Assembly: GCF_000735695.2 (NCBI RefSeq)
Contig: NZ_JASZ02000022.1
Location: forward strand, 1 to 43,152
Reading direction: 5' to 3'
Length of the DNA stretch: 43,152 nt
Source: Kaistella haifensis DSM 19056
GTDB taxonomy: Bacteria > Bacteroidota > Bacteroidia > Flavobacteriales > Weeksellaceae
Both the position numbers and the translations under genes were made by a program. Within the stretch, counting starts at the first letter, position 1, and the number at the start of each line of letters is the position of its first letter. Shown here in pieces: positions 16,876 through 26,111 of this stretch. The notes below the pieces were generated by a model. The model was not told the origin of the DNA. It did not search any database and worked only from the letters and a program-made list of their open reading frames with translations.

Positions 16876-17454
16876 ATGGTAAAAAACGTCTATGCAGTTG
16901 GTTTTATGTTGTTTATAGCGACAATGGTCCTCTTTTTTGGGATGTATTTTTTCGGGATGAATGTTGATTTTTTCAACAATTCAATGCTTTTGAATGCATT
17001 TTTGCTTCCGTTGGTGTATGTTGCTGGAGCATATTATTCTGTAAGCTCTGCCAAAAAGTTAGGATTTCCAATGGGATTTCGTGCGGTTTTTGGACGCGCT
17101 TTTAAACCGATGTTTATCGGAGGATTGTTTTCGATGCTCACAATGTTCGTTTTCCTGAATTTTGTAGATAAAGATGCTAAAGATTTACTTAATTTTCAGT
17201 ACATCGAAAGACAGAAAACGGAACTCAACAAAGAGTATGAAAAGGCAAAAATCGGCCTGAAAGAAGAAGCTGAAAGAAAAGAGCTCGACAAAAATTACCA
17301 AGCCAGACTCCAAAGTTTTTCTCCGGAAATGATTAAGGGTAAAGACATGTTTTCGTTTCGCCAGTTTACCTATTATTTCGGAGCAGTTATGGTTTTTTAC
17401 GTAATTTTATCCGTGTTTTTCGGAAGCTTTTTCCGAAGCCGAATCGAAGAGTAA
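16876..17454 (+). CDS. DUF4199 membrane protein
   Basis: 192 aa with four membrane helices in two pairs (residues about 5-27, 35-55, 75-98 and 165-188). The second pair is separated by a long, charged, probably helical segment (IERQKTELNKEYEKAKIG). This matches the DUF4199 layout common in Bacteroidota. In these genomes DUF4199 genes usually sit directly before a family-2 glycosyltransferase, as here. The role is unknown; a part in polyprenol-sugar handling is only suggested by position. Confidence 0.75.
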   Translation: MVKNVYAVGFMLFIATMVLFFGMYFFGMNVDFFNNSMLLNAFLLPLVYVAGAYYSVSSAKKLGFPMGFRAVFGRAFKPMFIGGLFSMLTMFVFLNFVDKDAKDLLNFQYIERQKTELNKEYEKAKIGLKEEAERKELDKNYQARLQSFSPEMIKGKDMFSFRQFTYYFGAVMVFYVILSVFFGSFFRSRIEE

Positions 17455-17527
17455 ATTTCTCATTATCAATTATTTTAATTAAAAACTTTATATTGTTCTA
17501 TTGAACATTAAAATTTCAAAAATCTCA

Positions 17528-18478
17528 ATGAATTTATCCATCATCATACCACTTCTTAATGAAGAAGAATCTCTTGAAGAATTGTTTTCAAGAATTGATT
17601 TGGTTTGCAAAACCGAAAATTTGTCCTACGAAATTTGGTTTGTAGACGACGGAAGTACCGATCTTTCGTGGAGTATTATCGAAAATTTGAAGGTGCAGAA
17701 TCCGCAGATTCATGGGATCAAATTTTCTAGAAATTACGGTAAATCTCAGGCGCTTCATGCAGCTTTTGAAAGAGCAAACGGCGATGTAGTGATTACTATG
17801 GATGCTGATTTACAGGATTTTCCAGAAGAAATTCCGGAATTGTACAACATGGTAAAAAATGAAAATTACGACATTGTTTCCGGCTGGAAGAAAAAACGTT
17901 TCGATAATGTAATGACTAAAAATATTCCTTCAAAACTCTTTAATGCAGCTGCCAGAAAGGTTTCGGGAGTAGAACTTCACGATTTCAACTGCGGTTTGAA
18001 AGCTTATAAAAAACAAGTGGTAAAATCCATCGATGTTTATGGTGATATGCACCGATATATTCCGGTTTTGGCTGCCAATGCGGGTTTCCGAAGAATTACT
18101 GAAAAAGAAGTGAAACATCAGGCAAGACCTTACGGAACCTCAAAATTTGGAACTGAAAGATTTATTCGTGGGTTTTTGGATTTGGTAACGCTTTGGTTTG
18201 TAAGTCGTTTCGGAGGAAGACCGATGCATTTCTTCGGTGCTGTGGGCACTTTGATGTTTATCATTGGATTTTTATCAGCACTTTGGCTCGGAATTTCAAA
18301 ATTAATCGATGTTTCGAGAGGAATTTATGGGCACCTTTTGACCAATAATGCCTGGTTTTTCATTGCTTTAACGATGATGTTGATGGGAACTTTGCTCTTC
18401 ATCGCAGGATTTTTGGGTGAAATGATCATCAGATCGAACCGCGAACACAAAAATTATAATATCGACGAAGTGATTTAA
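17528..18478 (+). CDS. Family 2 glycosyltransferase, polyprenol-phosphate type (GtrB/DPM1-like)
   Basis: 316 aa from the ATG at 17528, where the GT-A fold begins at once (MNLSIIIPLLNEEESL). Motifs: WFVDDGSTD, KFSRNYGKSQAL and the metal-binding VVITMDADLQD, then NCGLKAYKK. Two C-terminal membrane helices (about residues 225-250 and 265-290) match enzymes that load a sugar onto undecaprenyl phosphate (GtrB, ArnC, DPM1). Product sugars serve glycan or lipid decoration in the envelope. It follows a DUF4199 gene and precedes a lipoprotein gene, 36 bases before its start, which may share the transcript. Confidence 0.85.
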   Translation: MNLSIIIPLLNEEESLEELFSRIDLVCKTENLSYEIWFVDDGSTDLSWSIIENLKVQNPQIHGIKFSRNYGKSQALHAAFERANGDVVITMDADLQDFPEEIPELYNMVKNENYDIVSGWKKKRFDNVMTKNIPSKLFNAAARKVSGVELHDFNCGLKAYKKQVVKSIDVYGDMHRYIPVLAANAGFRRITEKEVKHQARPYGTSKFGTERFIRGFLDLVTLWFVSRFGGRPMHFFGAVGTLMFIIGFLSALWLGISKLIDVSRGIYGHLLTNNAWFFIALTMMLMGTLLFIAGFLGEMIIRSNREHKNYNIDEVI

Positions 18479-18514
18479 GATTTGTCTAAAAAAATAGAAC
18501 TTAAAGAAAAACTT

Positions 18515-19216
18515 ATGAAAAAGCTGTTTTTTCTCCTCTTGATATTTTCCGTGATTTCCTGTGGAAAAATCTCGCCAAAAGGTAATATCAAAAGCAAAGA
18601 TTTTCCGGTGGAAGAATTTGTAAATGTTAATGTCAAAGGAAAATTTCGGCTATTTTACATTCACTCCGATAAGGATTTTGTAAATGTGGAAACCTATCCG
18701 AATTTGATTAAAAACTTGAAGATTGATGTGAAAGATAAAACCTTGAATATTGAAGAAAAGAGAGAAACTCAGTCTGTTGATTTTTATAATATTACCATTT
18801 ATTCGAAAAATAATTTAGAAAAAATTTCCATTTCCGATTCCGTTGAAATGAACATTTCGAGTGAAATAAAAACCGATAATTTTAAATTAAATTTAAAAAA
18901 TAATGCTAAATTTATTGGGTCGGTAAATTCTCGAAGAGCAGAAGTGCAAATGACGGAGAAGAGTCGCGCTAATTTTTTAGGAAAGAGCAAAGATGCAGTG
19001 ATAAAAATAGCTGACACAGCAAGTTTGATCGCGCCTTATTGGATTATTGATAACTTAAAAATCGATTCCAAAAACGGAAATTACGCTGAAGTAAACGTGA
19101 AAGATTCATTGAAAGGAGAAATCAAAAATACCGCAAAATTTGTATATTACAATGATCCAATCAGAGCTTTCAAGATTGAGAAAACAGCGAACGTGAATAA
19201 TAAAGAATTGAAATAG
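18515..19216 (+). CDS. GIN-domain (DUF2807) lipoprotein
   Basis: 233 aa from the ATG at 18515, which begins a lipoprotein signal MKKLFFLLLIFSVISCGK with the cysteine at residue 17. The upstream frame adds a charged leader that would spoil it. The mature protein has repeated short strands (VNVNVKGKFRLFYIHSD, then VETYPNLIKNLKIDVKDKTL, IYSKNNLEKISISDSVEMNI) of the right-handed beta-helix seen in GIN/DUF2807 proteins. These are Bacteroidota surface or periplasmic lipoproteins of unknown function. Confidence 0.75.
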   Translation: MKKLFFLLLIFSVISCGKISPKGNIKSKDFPVEEFVNVNVKGKFRLFYIHSDKDFVNVETYPNLIKNLKIDVKDKTLNIEEKRETQSVDFYNITIYSKNNLEKISISDSVEMNISSEIKTDNFKLNLKNNAKFIGSVNSRRAEVQMTEKSRANFLGKSKDAVIKIADTASLIAPYWIIDNLKIDSKNGNYAEVNVKDSLKGEIKNTAKFVYYNDPIRAFKIEKTANVNNKELK

Positions 19217-19367
19217 CTGCAACCTTTTGGAATAAAGGGATAGACCAATTATAATTTAGATGTTAGATTGAGTTTCAAATTCGTTGAATTAATTACCCTT
19301 TCATAAATCTATTAAAAATTAAAATAAATGTTTAACAAATGGAAATGAGTGTGTGAAATTTAAAAAC

Positions 19368-19398
19368 TTCCATCTTCTAGCTTCCATCTTCTAACTAA
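19368..19398 (+). repeat. Short direct repeat in the leader of the phosphoglucomutase gene
   Basis: CTTCCATCTTCTA occurs twice, separated by one base, just before the start codon at 19405. A similar phrase-like repeat (AAATCTCAAAT) is found upstream of hutU at 31273-31300. Confidence 0.5.
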
Positions 19399-19404
19399 AA
19401 ATAT

Positions 19405-21123
19405 ATGACAACTTTAGAAAAAGCTAAACTCTGGCTTACAGATACTTTCGACGAAGAAACCAAAAGAACCATCCAAAATTGGATTGATACCAATTCTGAC
19501 GAACTGGAAGATTCTTTTTACCGAGACTTGGAGTTCGGAACCGGCGGAATGCGCGGTGTAATGGGAGTTGGAACCAATCGTCTTAATAAATATACATTGG
19601 GACAAGCTACACAAGGCTTGGCAAATTATCTACATACCCAGTTTCCTGGCGAAGAAATAAAAGTCGCAATCGCGTATGACGTACGAAATAATTCCAAAGA
19701 ATTTGGGAAAATGTGTGCAGATGTGCTTACTGCAAACGGAATCAAAGTTTTGTTGTTTAAAGAACATCGCCCGACTCCCGAACTTTCTTTTACCGTTCGC
19801 GACAAGAAATGTAATGCAGGAATTGTTCTTACAGCTTCTCACAACCCGCCTGAATATAATGGTTACAAGGTGTATTGGAACGACGGAGCACAAATTGTTC
19901 CTCCTCATGACGATGCGATTATTAAGGAAGTTTATGCAGTGAAATTCGATGAAATCAAATTCAATGGAAACGATGAATTAATCGAATGGATCGGAGAGGA
20001 GCAAGACGACGTTTATATCGATGCATGTATTGAAAATTCCCTTTATCAAAAGGATAAAACGGGATATGATAATCTCAATATCGTATTTACTTCCATTCAC
20101 GGAACTACTTACACCACCATTCCGAAAGCTTTGCGCAAAGCAGGTTTCCAGAAAATTGATTTGGTTAAAGAGCAGATGATTCCAAGTGGAAATTTCCCAA
20201 CGGTAGTTTCCCCGAATCCGGAAGAACCTGCAGCGTTGGAAATGGCGATGGATTTGGCAAGAATTACCAACGGAGATATCGTAATCGGAACAGATCCGGA
20301 CGGTGACCGTTTGGGAGTTGCGGTGAGAAATTTAGATGGGGAATTACAACTTTTAAATGGAAATCAATGCAACACGATTCTTACTTATTATATCTTGGAT
20401 CAATGGCAAAAAGCTGGAAAAATCACTGGAAAAGAGTTCATCGGTTCGACGATTGTGACTTCCGATGTCTTCATTGATATCGCTAAAAAATTCGGTGTTG
20501 ATTGCAAAATTGGGTTAACGGGATTTAAGTGGATAGGAAAAATGATCCGCGATTTTGAAGGTAAAGAAAAATTCATTTGCGGGGGTGAAGAAAGTTTCGG
20601 ATTCATGACCGGAGATTTCGTTCGCGACAAAGATTCTTGCGGATCTGTTTTGCTGGCTTGTGAAATCGCAGCTTGGTGCAAAGCTAATGGCAAAACCATG
20701 TATCAGTACATGATCGATATTTACAAAGAAATCGGAATGTATTACGAAGGACTCATCAACGTTGTAAGAAAGGGAAGATCCGGAGCAGATGAAATTAAAC
20801 AAATGATGACCGATTTCCGCGAAAATCCACCAAAAGAAATCGCAAATTCAAAAGTTGTTGAAGTACGAGATTATCTTGAACAAACTTCATTAAATCTTTT
20901 AAATAATGAAAAATCGGTGATGGACGGGATTCCAAAATCCAATGTATTGATCTATTATACCGAAGATGGAACCAAAGTTTGCGTTCGTCCTTCAGGCACA
21001 GAACCGAAAATAAAATTCTATGTTTCTGTGAAAGATTCTATCGTTTCTGAGCAGGATTTCAAAGAAAAATTAGTGCTTTTAGATCAAAAAATAAATCAAG
21101 TAAAAGCAGATTTAAACTTGTAA
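19405..21123 (+). CDS. Phosphoglucomutase/phosphomannomutase
   Basis: 572 aa. An alpha-D-phosphohexomutase with the four usual domains: substrate contact GTGGMRG near the start, the phosphoserine loop TASHNPPEYNGYK (Ser145), the metal loop TDPDGDRLGVAV, the sugar loop CGGEESFGFM, and the phosphate-binding PSGTEPKIKFY near the C-terminus. It interconverts hexose 1- and 6-phosphates, feeding envelope sugar nucleotides. It is longer than the bacterial ManB type (about 450-480 aa) and matches the PGM2-like class. Terminator at 21153-21186. Confidence 0.93.
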   Translation: MTTLEKAKLWLTDTFDEETKRTIQNWIDTNSDELEDSFYRDLEFGTGGMRGVMGVGTNRLNKYTLGQATQGLANYLHTQFPGEEIKVAIAYDVRNNSKEFGKMCADVLTANGIKVLLFKEHRPTPELSFTVRDKKCNAGIVLTASHNPPEYNGYKVYWNDGAQIVPPHDDAIIKEVYAVKFDEIKFNGNDELIEWIGEEQDDVYIDACIENSLYQKDKTGYDNLNIVFTSIHGTTYTTIPKALRKAGFQKIDLVKEQMIPSGNFPTVVSPNPEEPAALEMAMDLARITNGDIVIGTDPDGDRLGVAVRNLDGELQLLNGNQCNTILTYYILDQWQKAGKITGKEFIGSTIVTSDVFIDIAKKFGVDCKIGLTGFKWIGKMIRDFEGKEKFICGGEESFGFMTGDFVRDKDSCGSVLLACEIAAWCKANGKTMYQYMIDIYKEIGMYYEGLINVVRKGRSGADEIKQMMTDFRENPPKEIANSKVVEVRDYLEQTSLNLLNNEKSVMDGIPKSNVLIYYTEDGTKVCVRPSGTEPKIKFYVSVKDSIVSEQDFKEKLVLLDQKINQVKADLNL

Positions 21124-21152
21124 TATCGACTCAATCATCAATTAATACAAAG

Positions 21153-21186
21153 AAAGCGGTAACTTTTCTTATTGCCGCTTTTTTTT
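21153..21186 (+). terminator. Terminator downstream of phosphoglucomutase
   Basis: AAAGCGG / CCGCTTT stem with a partly paired upper part, followed by eight T. It separates the mutase from the GTG-started aminotransferase. Confidence 0.75.
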
Positions 21187-21208
21187 AATCAACTAATAAA
21201 TAAGCCAC

Positions 21209-22462
21209 GTGAAAGTATCCAAAATCGCCCAAAACCTCATTGGTTCAGAAATTATCAAAATCGGAAATCAAGTCAACGAATTAAAAGCTCAAGGAGCTGA
21301 AATTGCCAACCTAACTATTGGTGATTTAGATTCCAATATTTATCCGATTCCGGCGCAACTGAAAGAAGAAATTCAGAAAGCCTATCAAAATAATTTAACA
21401 AATTATCCGCCAGCAAACGGACTTTTATCCTTACGAAAATCAGTTTCCAAAGACTTAAAAAATCGTTGGAATCTCGAATATTCTGCCGAAGAAATTTTAA
21501 TTGCAGGTGGCTCTAGACCGCTGATTTATGCCTCTTTCAAAACTATTGTGGACGATGGGGACAAGGTAGTTTATCCGATTCCGTCTTGGAATAATAATCA
21601 TTATGCATACTTAACCAACGCCGAAAAAATTGAAGTAGAAACTTCGCGTTCCAACAATTTTCTACCAACTGCTGAAGATTTAAAACCTCATTTGGAAGGT
21701 GCGGTTTTGTTGGCGCTTTGTTCTCCGTTGAACCCAACTGGGACGATGTTTACAAAAGAACAACTTACCGAAATTTGTAAATTGGTTTTAGAAGAAAACA
21801 AAAAACGTGGCGAAAATGAGAAACCTCTTTATTTGATGTATGATCAAATTTATGCGATGCTCACTTTCGGGCAAGAACATTTCAACCCGGTTTCTTTATT
21901 TCCTGAGCTTAAAGAATACACGATTTTTATTGATGGAACTTCCAAATGTTTCGCAGCGACGGGCGTCCGCGTTGGTTGGAGTTTTGGACCTGCAGCAGTA
22001 ATCGACAAAATGAAAGCTTTGCTCGGACACGTTGGTGCATGGGCTCCAAAACCTGAACAACAGGCGGTTTCCACATTTTTAAATGATACCGAAAGTGTAG
22101 AGCTATTTGTAAATGATTTCAAGGGAAAAATTGCAGAAAGTCTATCCGTTCTTCACCACGGAATTCAGGATATGAAATCCCGCGGATTCGCTGTAGAAAG
22201 TATTCAGCCGATGGGCGCGTTATATTTGACGATCGAAATCGATTATCTTGGAAAAACTAAACCTGATGGATCGCAAATTTTGGATTCTTCAGACCTTGTT
22301 TTTTACTTAATTAATGAAGCTGGTGTGGCGCTGGTTCCGTTTTCGGCTTTTGGTAATTCACGAAATATGCCTTGGTTCAGGGCTTCTGTTGGTGGTTTGT
22401 CCTTAAATGAAATTCAAAAAATGTTGCCACGATTAGAAAACGCACTTTCAAAACTAAGCTAA
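21209..22462 (+). CDS. PLP-dependent aminotransferase, class I/II
   Basis: 417 aa, starting with GTG at 21209; no earlier ATG fits, and KVSKIAQNLIGSEIIKIG is a normal beginning for the group. Fold-type I aminotransferase marks are NYPPANGLLSLR, then AGGSRPLIY, the cofactor-contact CSPLNPTGTMF, YDQIYAML, and the Schiff-base lysine in IDGTSKCFAATGVRVGW (Lys246). C-terminal WFRASVGGL provides the carboxylate-binding Arg. The substrate is not certain (aspartate/aromatic type). kdsB starts four bases after its stop, so the two form an operon. Confidence 0.87.
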   Translation: MKVSKIAQNLIGSEIIKIGNQVNELKAQGAEIANLTIGDLDSNIYPIPAQLKEEIQKAYQNNLTNYPPANGLLSLRKSVSKDLKNRWNLEYSAEEILIAGGSRPLIYASFKTIVDDGDKVVYPIPSWNNNHYAYLTNAEKIEVETSRSNNFLPTAEDLKPHLEGAVLLALCSPLNPTGTMFTKEQLTEICKLVLEENKKRGENEKPLYLMYDQIYAMLTFGQEHFNPVSLFPELKEYTIFIDGTSKCFAATGVRVGWSFGPAAVIDKMKALLGHVGAWAPKPEQQAVSTFLNDTESVELFVNDFKGKIAESLSVLHHGIQDMKSRGFAVESIQPMGALYLTIEIDYLGKTKPDGSQILDSSDLVFYLINEAGVALVPFSAFGNSRNMPWFRASVGGLSLNEIQKMLPRLENALSKLS

Positions 22463-22465
22463 TTG

Positions 22466-23200
22466 ATGAAAATTATAGCTGTAATTCCTGCGAGATACCA
22501 AGCCAGCCGGTTTCCCGGAAAACTGATGCAAGTTTTGGGCGAAAAAACCGTGATTGCCACGACTTATCAAAACGTGGTAGAAACAGGTTTGTTCGATGAA
22601 GTTTTTGTCGCTACAGATTCTGAGATTATTTTTAAAGAAATCATTAAAATCGGTGGAAATGCTGTGATGACCGGCGAGCATGAAACGGGAAGCGACCGAA
22701 TTGCAGAAGCCGTTCGCGATATTGAGTGCGATATCGTAGTAAATGTTCAGGGAGACGAACCTTTCTTGAAAACTGAACCACTGAAACAGTTAATTTCGGT
22801 TTTTAATGATGATTTCGAGGAGAAAATTTCTTTAGCTTCACTGAAAATTCAATTAAAAAACAAGGAAGAAATCGAGAATCCAAACAATGTGAAAGTAATC
22901 ACCGATAATGATGGTTTTGCGCTATATTTCAGCCGTTCGGTAATTCCTTATCCGCGAGAAATTCATCCGGATGTTGCTTATTTTAAGCATATTGGCGTGT
23001 ATGCATTCCGGAAAAATGCTTTACTCAATTTCGCGCAATTGCCGATGAAACCTTTAGAAATTTCTGAAAAAATCGAATGCATCCGGTATTTGGAATATGG
23101 TATGAAAATCAAAATGATTGAAACGGATTTTGTGGGAGTTGGCATTGATGTTCCTGAAGATTTGGAAAAAGCAAGAGCAATTTTGAGCGCAGGAATTTAA
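22466..23200 (+). CDS. kdsB: 3-deoxy-manno-octulosonate cytidylyltransferase
   Basis: 244 aa from the ATG at 22466, four bases after the aminotransferase stop; a TTG one codon earlier is less likely. CMP-Kdo synthetase marks: [17 protein letters not shown] (CTP-binding loop), then [22 protein letters not shown], the metal-binding [20 protein letters not shown] and HIGVYAFRK. It activates Kdo for the inner core of lipopolysaccharide, an essential envelope step. The aminotransferase just upstream is co-transcribed but has no obvious metabolic link. Confidence 0.95.
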   Translation: MKIIAVIPARYQASRFPGKLMQVLGEKTVIATTYQNVVETGLFDEVFVATDSEIIFKEIIKIGGNAVMTGEHETGSDRIAEAVRDIECDIVVNVQGDEPFLKTEPLKQLISVFNDDFEEKISLASLKIQLKNKEEIENPNNVKVITDNDGFALYFSRSVIPYPREIHPDVAYFKHIGVYAFRKNALLNFAQLPMKPLEISEKIECIRYLEYGMKIKMIETDFVGVGIDVPEDLEKARAILSAGI

Positions 23201-23257
23201 TTATGACATACTTAAATTCAAAAAGTATATATTTGAAAAAATAAATTGATTGATTGA

Positions 23258-23920
23258 ATGAAAAAGATCGTATTGGTGTTGATGATATTGGTGAGTGGAA
23301 TTATTTCTGCACAAACTGCCAAAGAAATTATCGACCAAAATATAGAAAAATCGGGTGGATTAACTAATTGGAAACTGTTGAATTCCATTATTTTACAAGG
23401 TAAACTCACGCTAGGAATCAATGATTCTTATCCGATAAAAATTTATCAACAAAGACCAAACTTGACCAAAACCGTAATTACCATTAATAAAAAAGAAACG
23501 GCGATCGAAGGTTACGACGGAAAAAAAGGTTACGCGATGAATTACGCGACCAATAAACTTCAGGAATATCCGAACTACAACGCGGAAAGTTTCGATACCG
23601 ATTTTATCGATTGGGAAAACAAAGGTTTTGAAGCCAAATATCTTGGAAAAGAAAAAGTTGGCGAAACTTATTGTCACAAAGTTGAATTGACCAAAAATGT
23701 CAACAAAACCATTTATTATTTCGATACCAAAAATTATATGTTGTTGAAGGAAGTAAAAAGCGATGAAACCCTTTCGTACAGCGATTATAGAAAAGTCGGT
23801 AGTTTGCTAATGCCTTACAAAATTGAGGCTTCTTCACAGAAAAAAGACAGCGATTATGTGATGATTCTCAATACTATAGAAACCAATAAAGCTTTGCCTG
23901 CAAATACTTTTAAGTTTTAA
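23258..23920 (+). CDS. Secreted LolA/outer-membrane-sorting-like protein
   Basis: 220 aa with a signal peptide MKKIVLVLMILVSGIISAQ. The mature part starts TAKEIIDQNIEKSGG and runs as an antiparallel sheet (SIILQGKLTLGI, TKTVITINKKETAIEGYDGK, TIYYFDTKNYMLLKEVKS, then NTIETNKALPANTFKF). This is the half-barrel fold shared by LolA/LolB and similar outer-membrane sorting proteins of Bacteroidota. It is not the main LolA, which is at 26112-26759. The precise role is unknown; it may carry a lipid or lipoprotein in the periplasm. A -7-like TATATTTG is at 23228-23235. Confidence 0.7.
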   Translation: MKKIVLVLMILVSGIISAQTAKEIIDQNIEKSGGLTNWKLLNSIILQGKLTLGINDSYPIKIYQQRPNLTKTVITINKKETAIEGYDGKKGYAMNYATNKLQEYPNYNAESFDTDFIDWENKGFEAKYLGKEKVGETYCHKVELTKNVNKTIYYFDTKNYMLLKEVKSDETLSYSDYRKVGSLLMPYKIEASSQKKDSDYVMILNTIETNKALPANTFKF

Positions 23921-23968
23921 TAAAAGAATTTTCACAAGAAAATTTTTCACAATAATAAACCTTTAAGT

Positions 23969-24538
23969 ATGAAAAAAATATTCATTCTTCTTTTATCAGC
24001 TGCAGCTTTTTTGCAAAATTGTACCCAACAGAAGAAGGAAGTTTCACAGGATAAAAATGTTATTATGAAAAGCATTTACGACTACAGAGTAGAAGGTTTG
24101 GACGGTAAAGAAATTAATTTTGCTGATTTTAAAGGGAAGAAAATTCTCATTGTGAACACCGCTTCCGAATGTGGGTTTACACCGCAATACGCTGATCTAG
24201 AAACACTTTCCAAGGATTACAAAGATAAATTGGTGGTCATTGGTTTCCCAGCCAATTATTTCGGAGGCCAGGAACCGGGTAGTAATACTGAAATTGGTGC
24301 TTTTTGTCAAAAAAATTATGGGGTAAGTTTTCCGATGGCTGCAAAAGTTTCGGTAAAAGGTGATGATACTGCACCAATTTTCAAATATCTCACGGAAAAA
24401 GATTTGAACGGCGTGAAAAACACAACCATTCTTTGGAATTTTACGAAGTTTTTGGTCGATGAAAACGGAAAATTAATTGATAGTTTCATAAGTACTACCA
24501 AGCCAACAGACGACGCAATTACCAAATATTTAAAATAA
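23969..24538 (+). CDS. Glutathione-peroxidase-family lipoprotein
   Basis: 189 aa. The N-terminus MKKIFILLLSAAAFLQNC looks like a lipoprotein signal with Cys18, so the enzyme is probably tethered in the periplasm. The thioredoxin-like GPx domain starts near residue 37. It has the peroxidatic NTASECGFTPQY (Cys68, cysteine not selenocysteine), then FPANYFGGQEPGSN (catalytic Gln), and the ILWNFTKFLVD motif (catalytic Trp/Asn). Such enzymes reduce lipid or organic peroxides with thioredoxin-like donors. It ends at a shared terminator with the convergent LptF/G gene. Confidence 0.88.
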   Translation: MKKIFILLLSAAAFLQNCTQQKKEVSQDKNVIMKSIYDYRVEGLDGKEINFADFKGKKILIVNTASECGFTPQYADLETLSKDYKDKLVVIGFPANYFGGQEPGSNTEIGAFCQKNYGVSFPMAAKVSVKGDDTAPIFKYLTEKDLNGVKNTTILWNFTKFLVDENGKLIDSFISTTKPTDDAITKYLK

Positions 24539-24540
24539 AA

Positions 24541-24570
24541 AAAGCCGCAATTTTTGGAAATTGCGGCTTT
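24541..24570. terminator. Bidirectional terminator between GPx and LptF/G genes
   Basis: Stem AAAGCCGCAATTT / AAATTGCGGCTTT with a four-base loop and T or A runs on both sides. Confidence 0.82.
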
Positions 24571-24584
24571 TCTTTTCTTCATTT

Positions 24585-26039
24585 TTATCGATATCTCTCG
24601 TGTTCTTTATTTTTCGTAAATCGATCGGTAATTGGTTTGAATAAACTTTTATATTTCTCGATATCAAATAGTTGCGAATCGGTAAGTGCTTTGTAAGTAA
24701 GCCACGCACCGAAAGGGAAAAGAACCATATTTGGGAGCCATGCCGCCACGTAAGGATCCAATTTTCCGGACCAAGCCATGTTTTCTACCGAGAGATTCAT
24801 AACATAAAAAATAATGAAAACCACGATAGCGATGACCACCGGAAGTCCCAAACCTCCTTTTCGGATAATTGATCCTAAACTCGCGCCAATTAAGAAGAAA
24901 ATAAGACATGTTACCGAATAAGCGAAAATACGTTGTTGGTATAAAATAACCCGCGAAAAATACCCGTGAAGCTCTTTTATTTGGGAACTCTTACTGGTGT
25001 TCAAACTCTTGATTCCGTCGATTTTGTTGTACGCGGAATACAATAATTCTTCCCTCTTCTTTTGTTCTAAACTTTCTATCGTAGGAGCAGCAACGATTTT
25101 TCCTTTTAATTTTGTTTTATCGATATAGCTCACAAAACCGTTGGTTTGGTTGATCAGTTCATTGCTGATGTTGCCAATTACATTATCATTTTCTTTTTTA
25201 GCTTTGTCAATGGTGGAATTGAGTTCGATGAAATTTTGAAACGAATAATCATCGGTAATTTTTTGAGATTCTAAAGCTTTATTAATGATATCTGAAATAT
25301 TAAAATGTGAAACCAAAGTATCGAATTTAATCGCTTGATCCGGTTGTTTCAATCTTTGGTTGTAATCTGAATTAGAAATATTATCTTCAAAAATATGCCC
25401 ATTGAAAAGCACTAATTTCAGGAAATTTCGGTTGGTGGCAGGAACAAATTTTCCTTTTTCAGCTACAATTGATTGTTGGTTTTCGAAAGAATTTGCCATT
25501 TTGTGAATAAACACGCCCTCCAAATTTTCACCATTCTCGCCGGAAATTTTATCGAACTTTACACTGTAACCTGGAATTTGTTGGATAAATTGCCCGGGTG
25601 TGAAATTGAGAGCCGGTTTTGTCGCAGCGATATTGTAGAGCATATTTTTGGCTTTCCGCTGGAAATCGGGAATTACATTATTTGAAAATATAAAAAGGAA
25701 TAGCGAAAAAATAAAGGCAACCCCAAACAAAGGCAACATAATTCTTGTTAATGAAATTCCTGCTGCTTTCATCGCGGCAAGTTCGTACCTTTCCCCAAAA
25801 TCGCCAAAAGTCATGATGGAGGCGAGCAAAATCGTAAGTGGAAGAACCAACTGGACGACAATCGCCGAAAGGTAGGAAAGCAACTTCAGAATTTCCCAGT
25901 AACTAAGACCTTTTCCTGTGAATTGGGCCAATCGGATCCAGATGATGTTCACCACGAAAATGAAAAACAATACACTGAAAATAAAAAGAAACGGGCCGAA
26001 AAAAGTTTTAATGACGTAGCCGTCGAGTTTTTTTATCAT
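24585..26039 (-). CDS. LptF/LptG-family lipopolysaccharide export permease
   Basis: 484 aa. Three N-terminal helices (including FFGPFLFIFSVLFFIFVVNI and SAIVVQLVLPLTILLASIM) and three C-terminal helices surround a long periplasmic beta-jellyroll insert. FGERYELAAMKAAGISLTR is the cytoplasmic coupling helix that contacts the LptB ATPase. This is the YjgP/YjgQ pattern. It forms part of the complex that lifts LPS from the inner membrane. LptF and LptG are hard to tell apart here. It follows lolA on the same strand with a terminator between them, so it may have its own promoter. The length exceeds the E. coli proteins (~360 aa) because of a bigger insert. Confidence 0.87.
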   Translation of the reverse strand: MIKKLDGYVIKTFFGPFLFIFSVLFFIFVVNIIWIRLAQFTGKGLSYWEILKLLSYLSAIVVQLVLPLTILLASIMTFGDFGERYELAAMKAAGISLTRIMLPLFGVAFIFSLFLFIFSNNVIPDFQRKAKNMLYNIAATKPALNFTPGQFIQQIPGYSVKFDKISGENGENLEGVFIHKMANSFENQQSIVAEKGKFVPATNRNFLKLVLFNGHIFEDNISNSDYNQRLKQPDQAIKFDTLVSHFNISDIINKALESQKITDDYSFQNFIELNSTIDKAKKENDNVIGNISNELINQTNGFVSYIDKTKLKGKIVAAPTIESLEQKKREELLYSAYNKIDGIKSLNTSKSSQIKELHGYFSRVILYQQRIFAYSVTCLIFFLIGASLGSIIRKGGLGLPVVIAIVVFIIFYVMNLSVENMAWSGKLDPYVAAWLPNMVLFPFGAWLTYKALTDSQLFDIEKYKSLFKPITDRFTKNKEHERYR

Positions 26040-26080
26040 GCACCAAATTTACCAAAAAAGTTTTTAAAAATTCACAGAAA

Positions 26081-26107
26081 AAAATCCTCCCGAATTGAGA
26101 GGATTTT
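26081..26107 (-). terminator. Terminator downstream of lolA
   Basis: Stem AAAATCCTC / GAGGATTTT with a 9-base loop; on the minus strand a T run follows. It lies between the lolA stop (26112) and the LptF/G start. Confidence 0.72.
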
Positions 26108-26111
26108 GTGA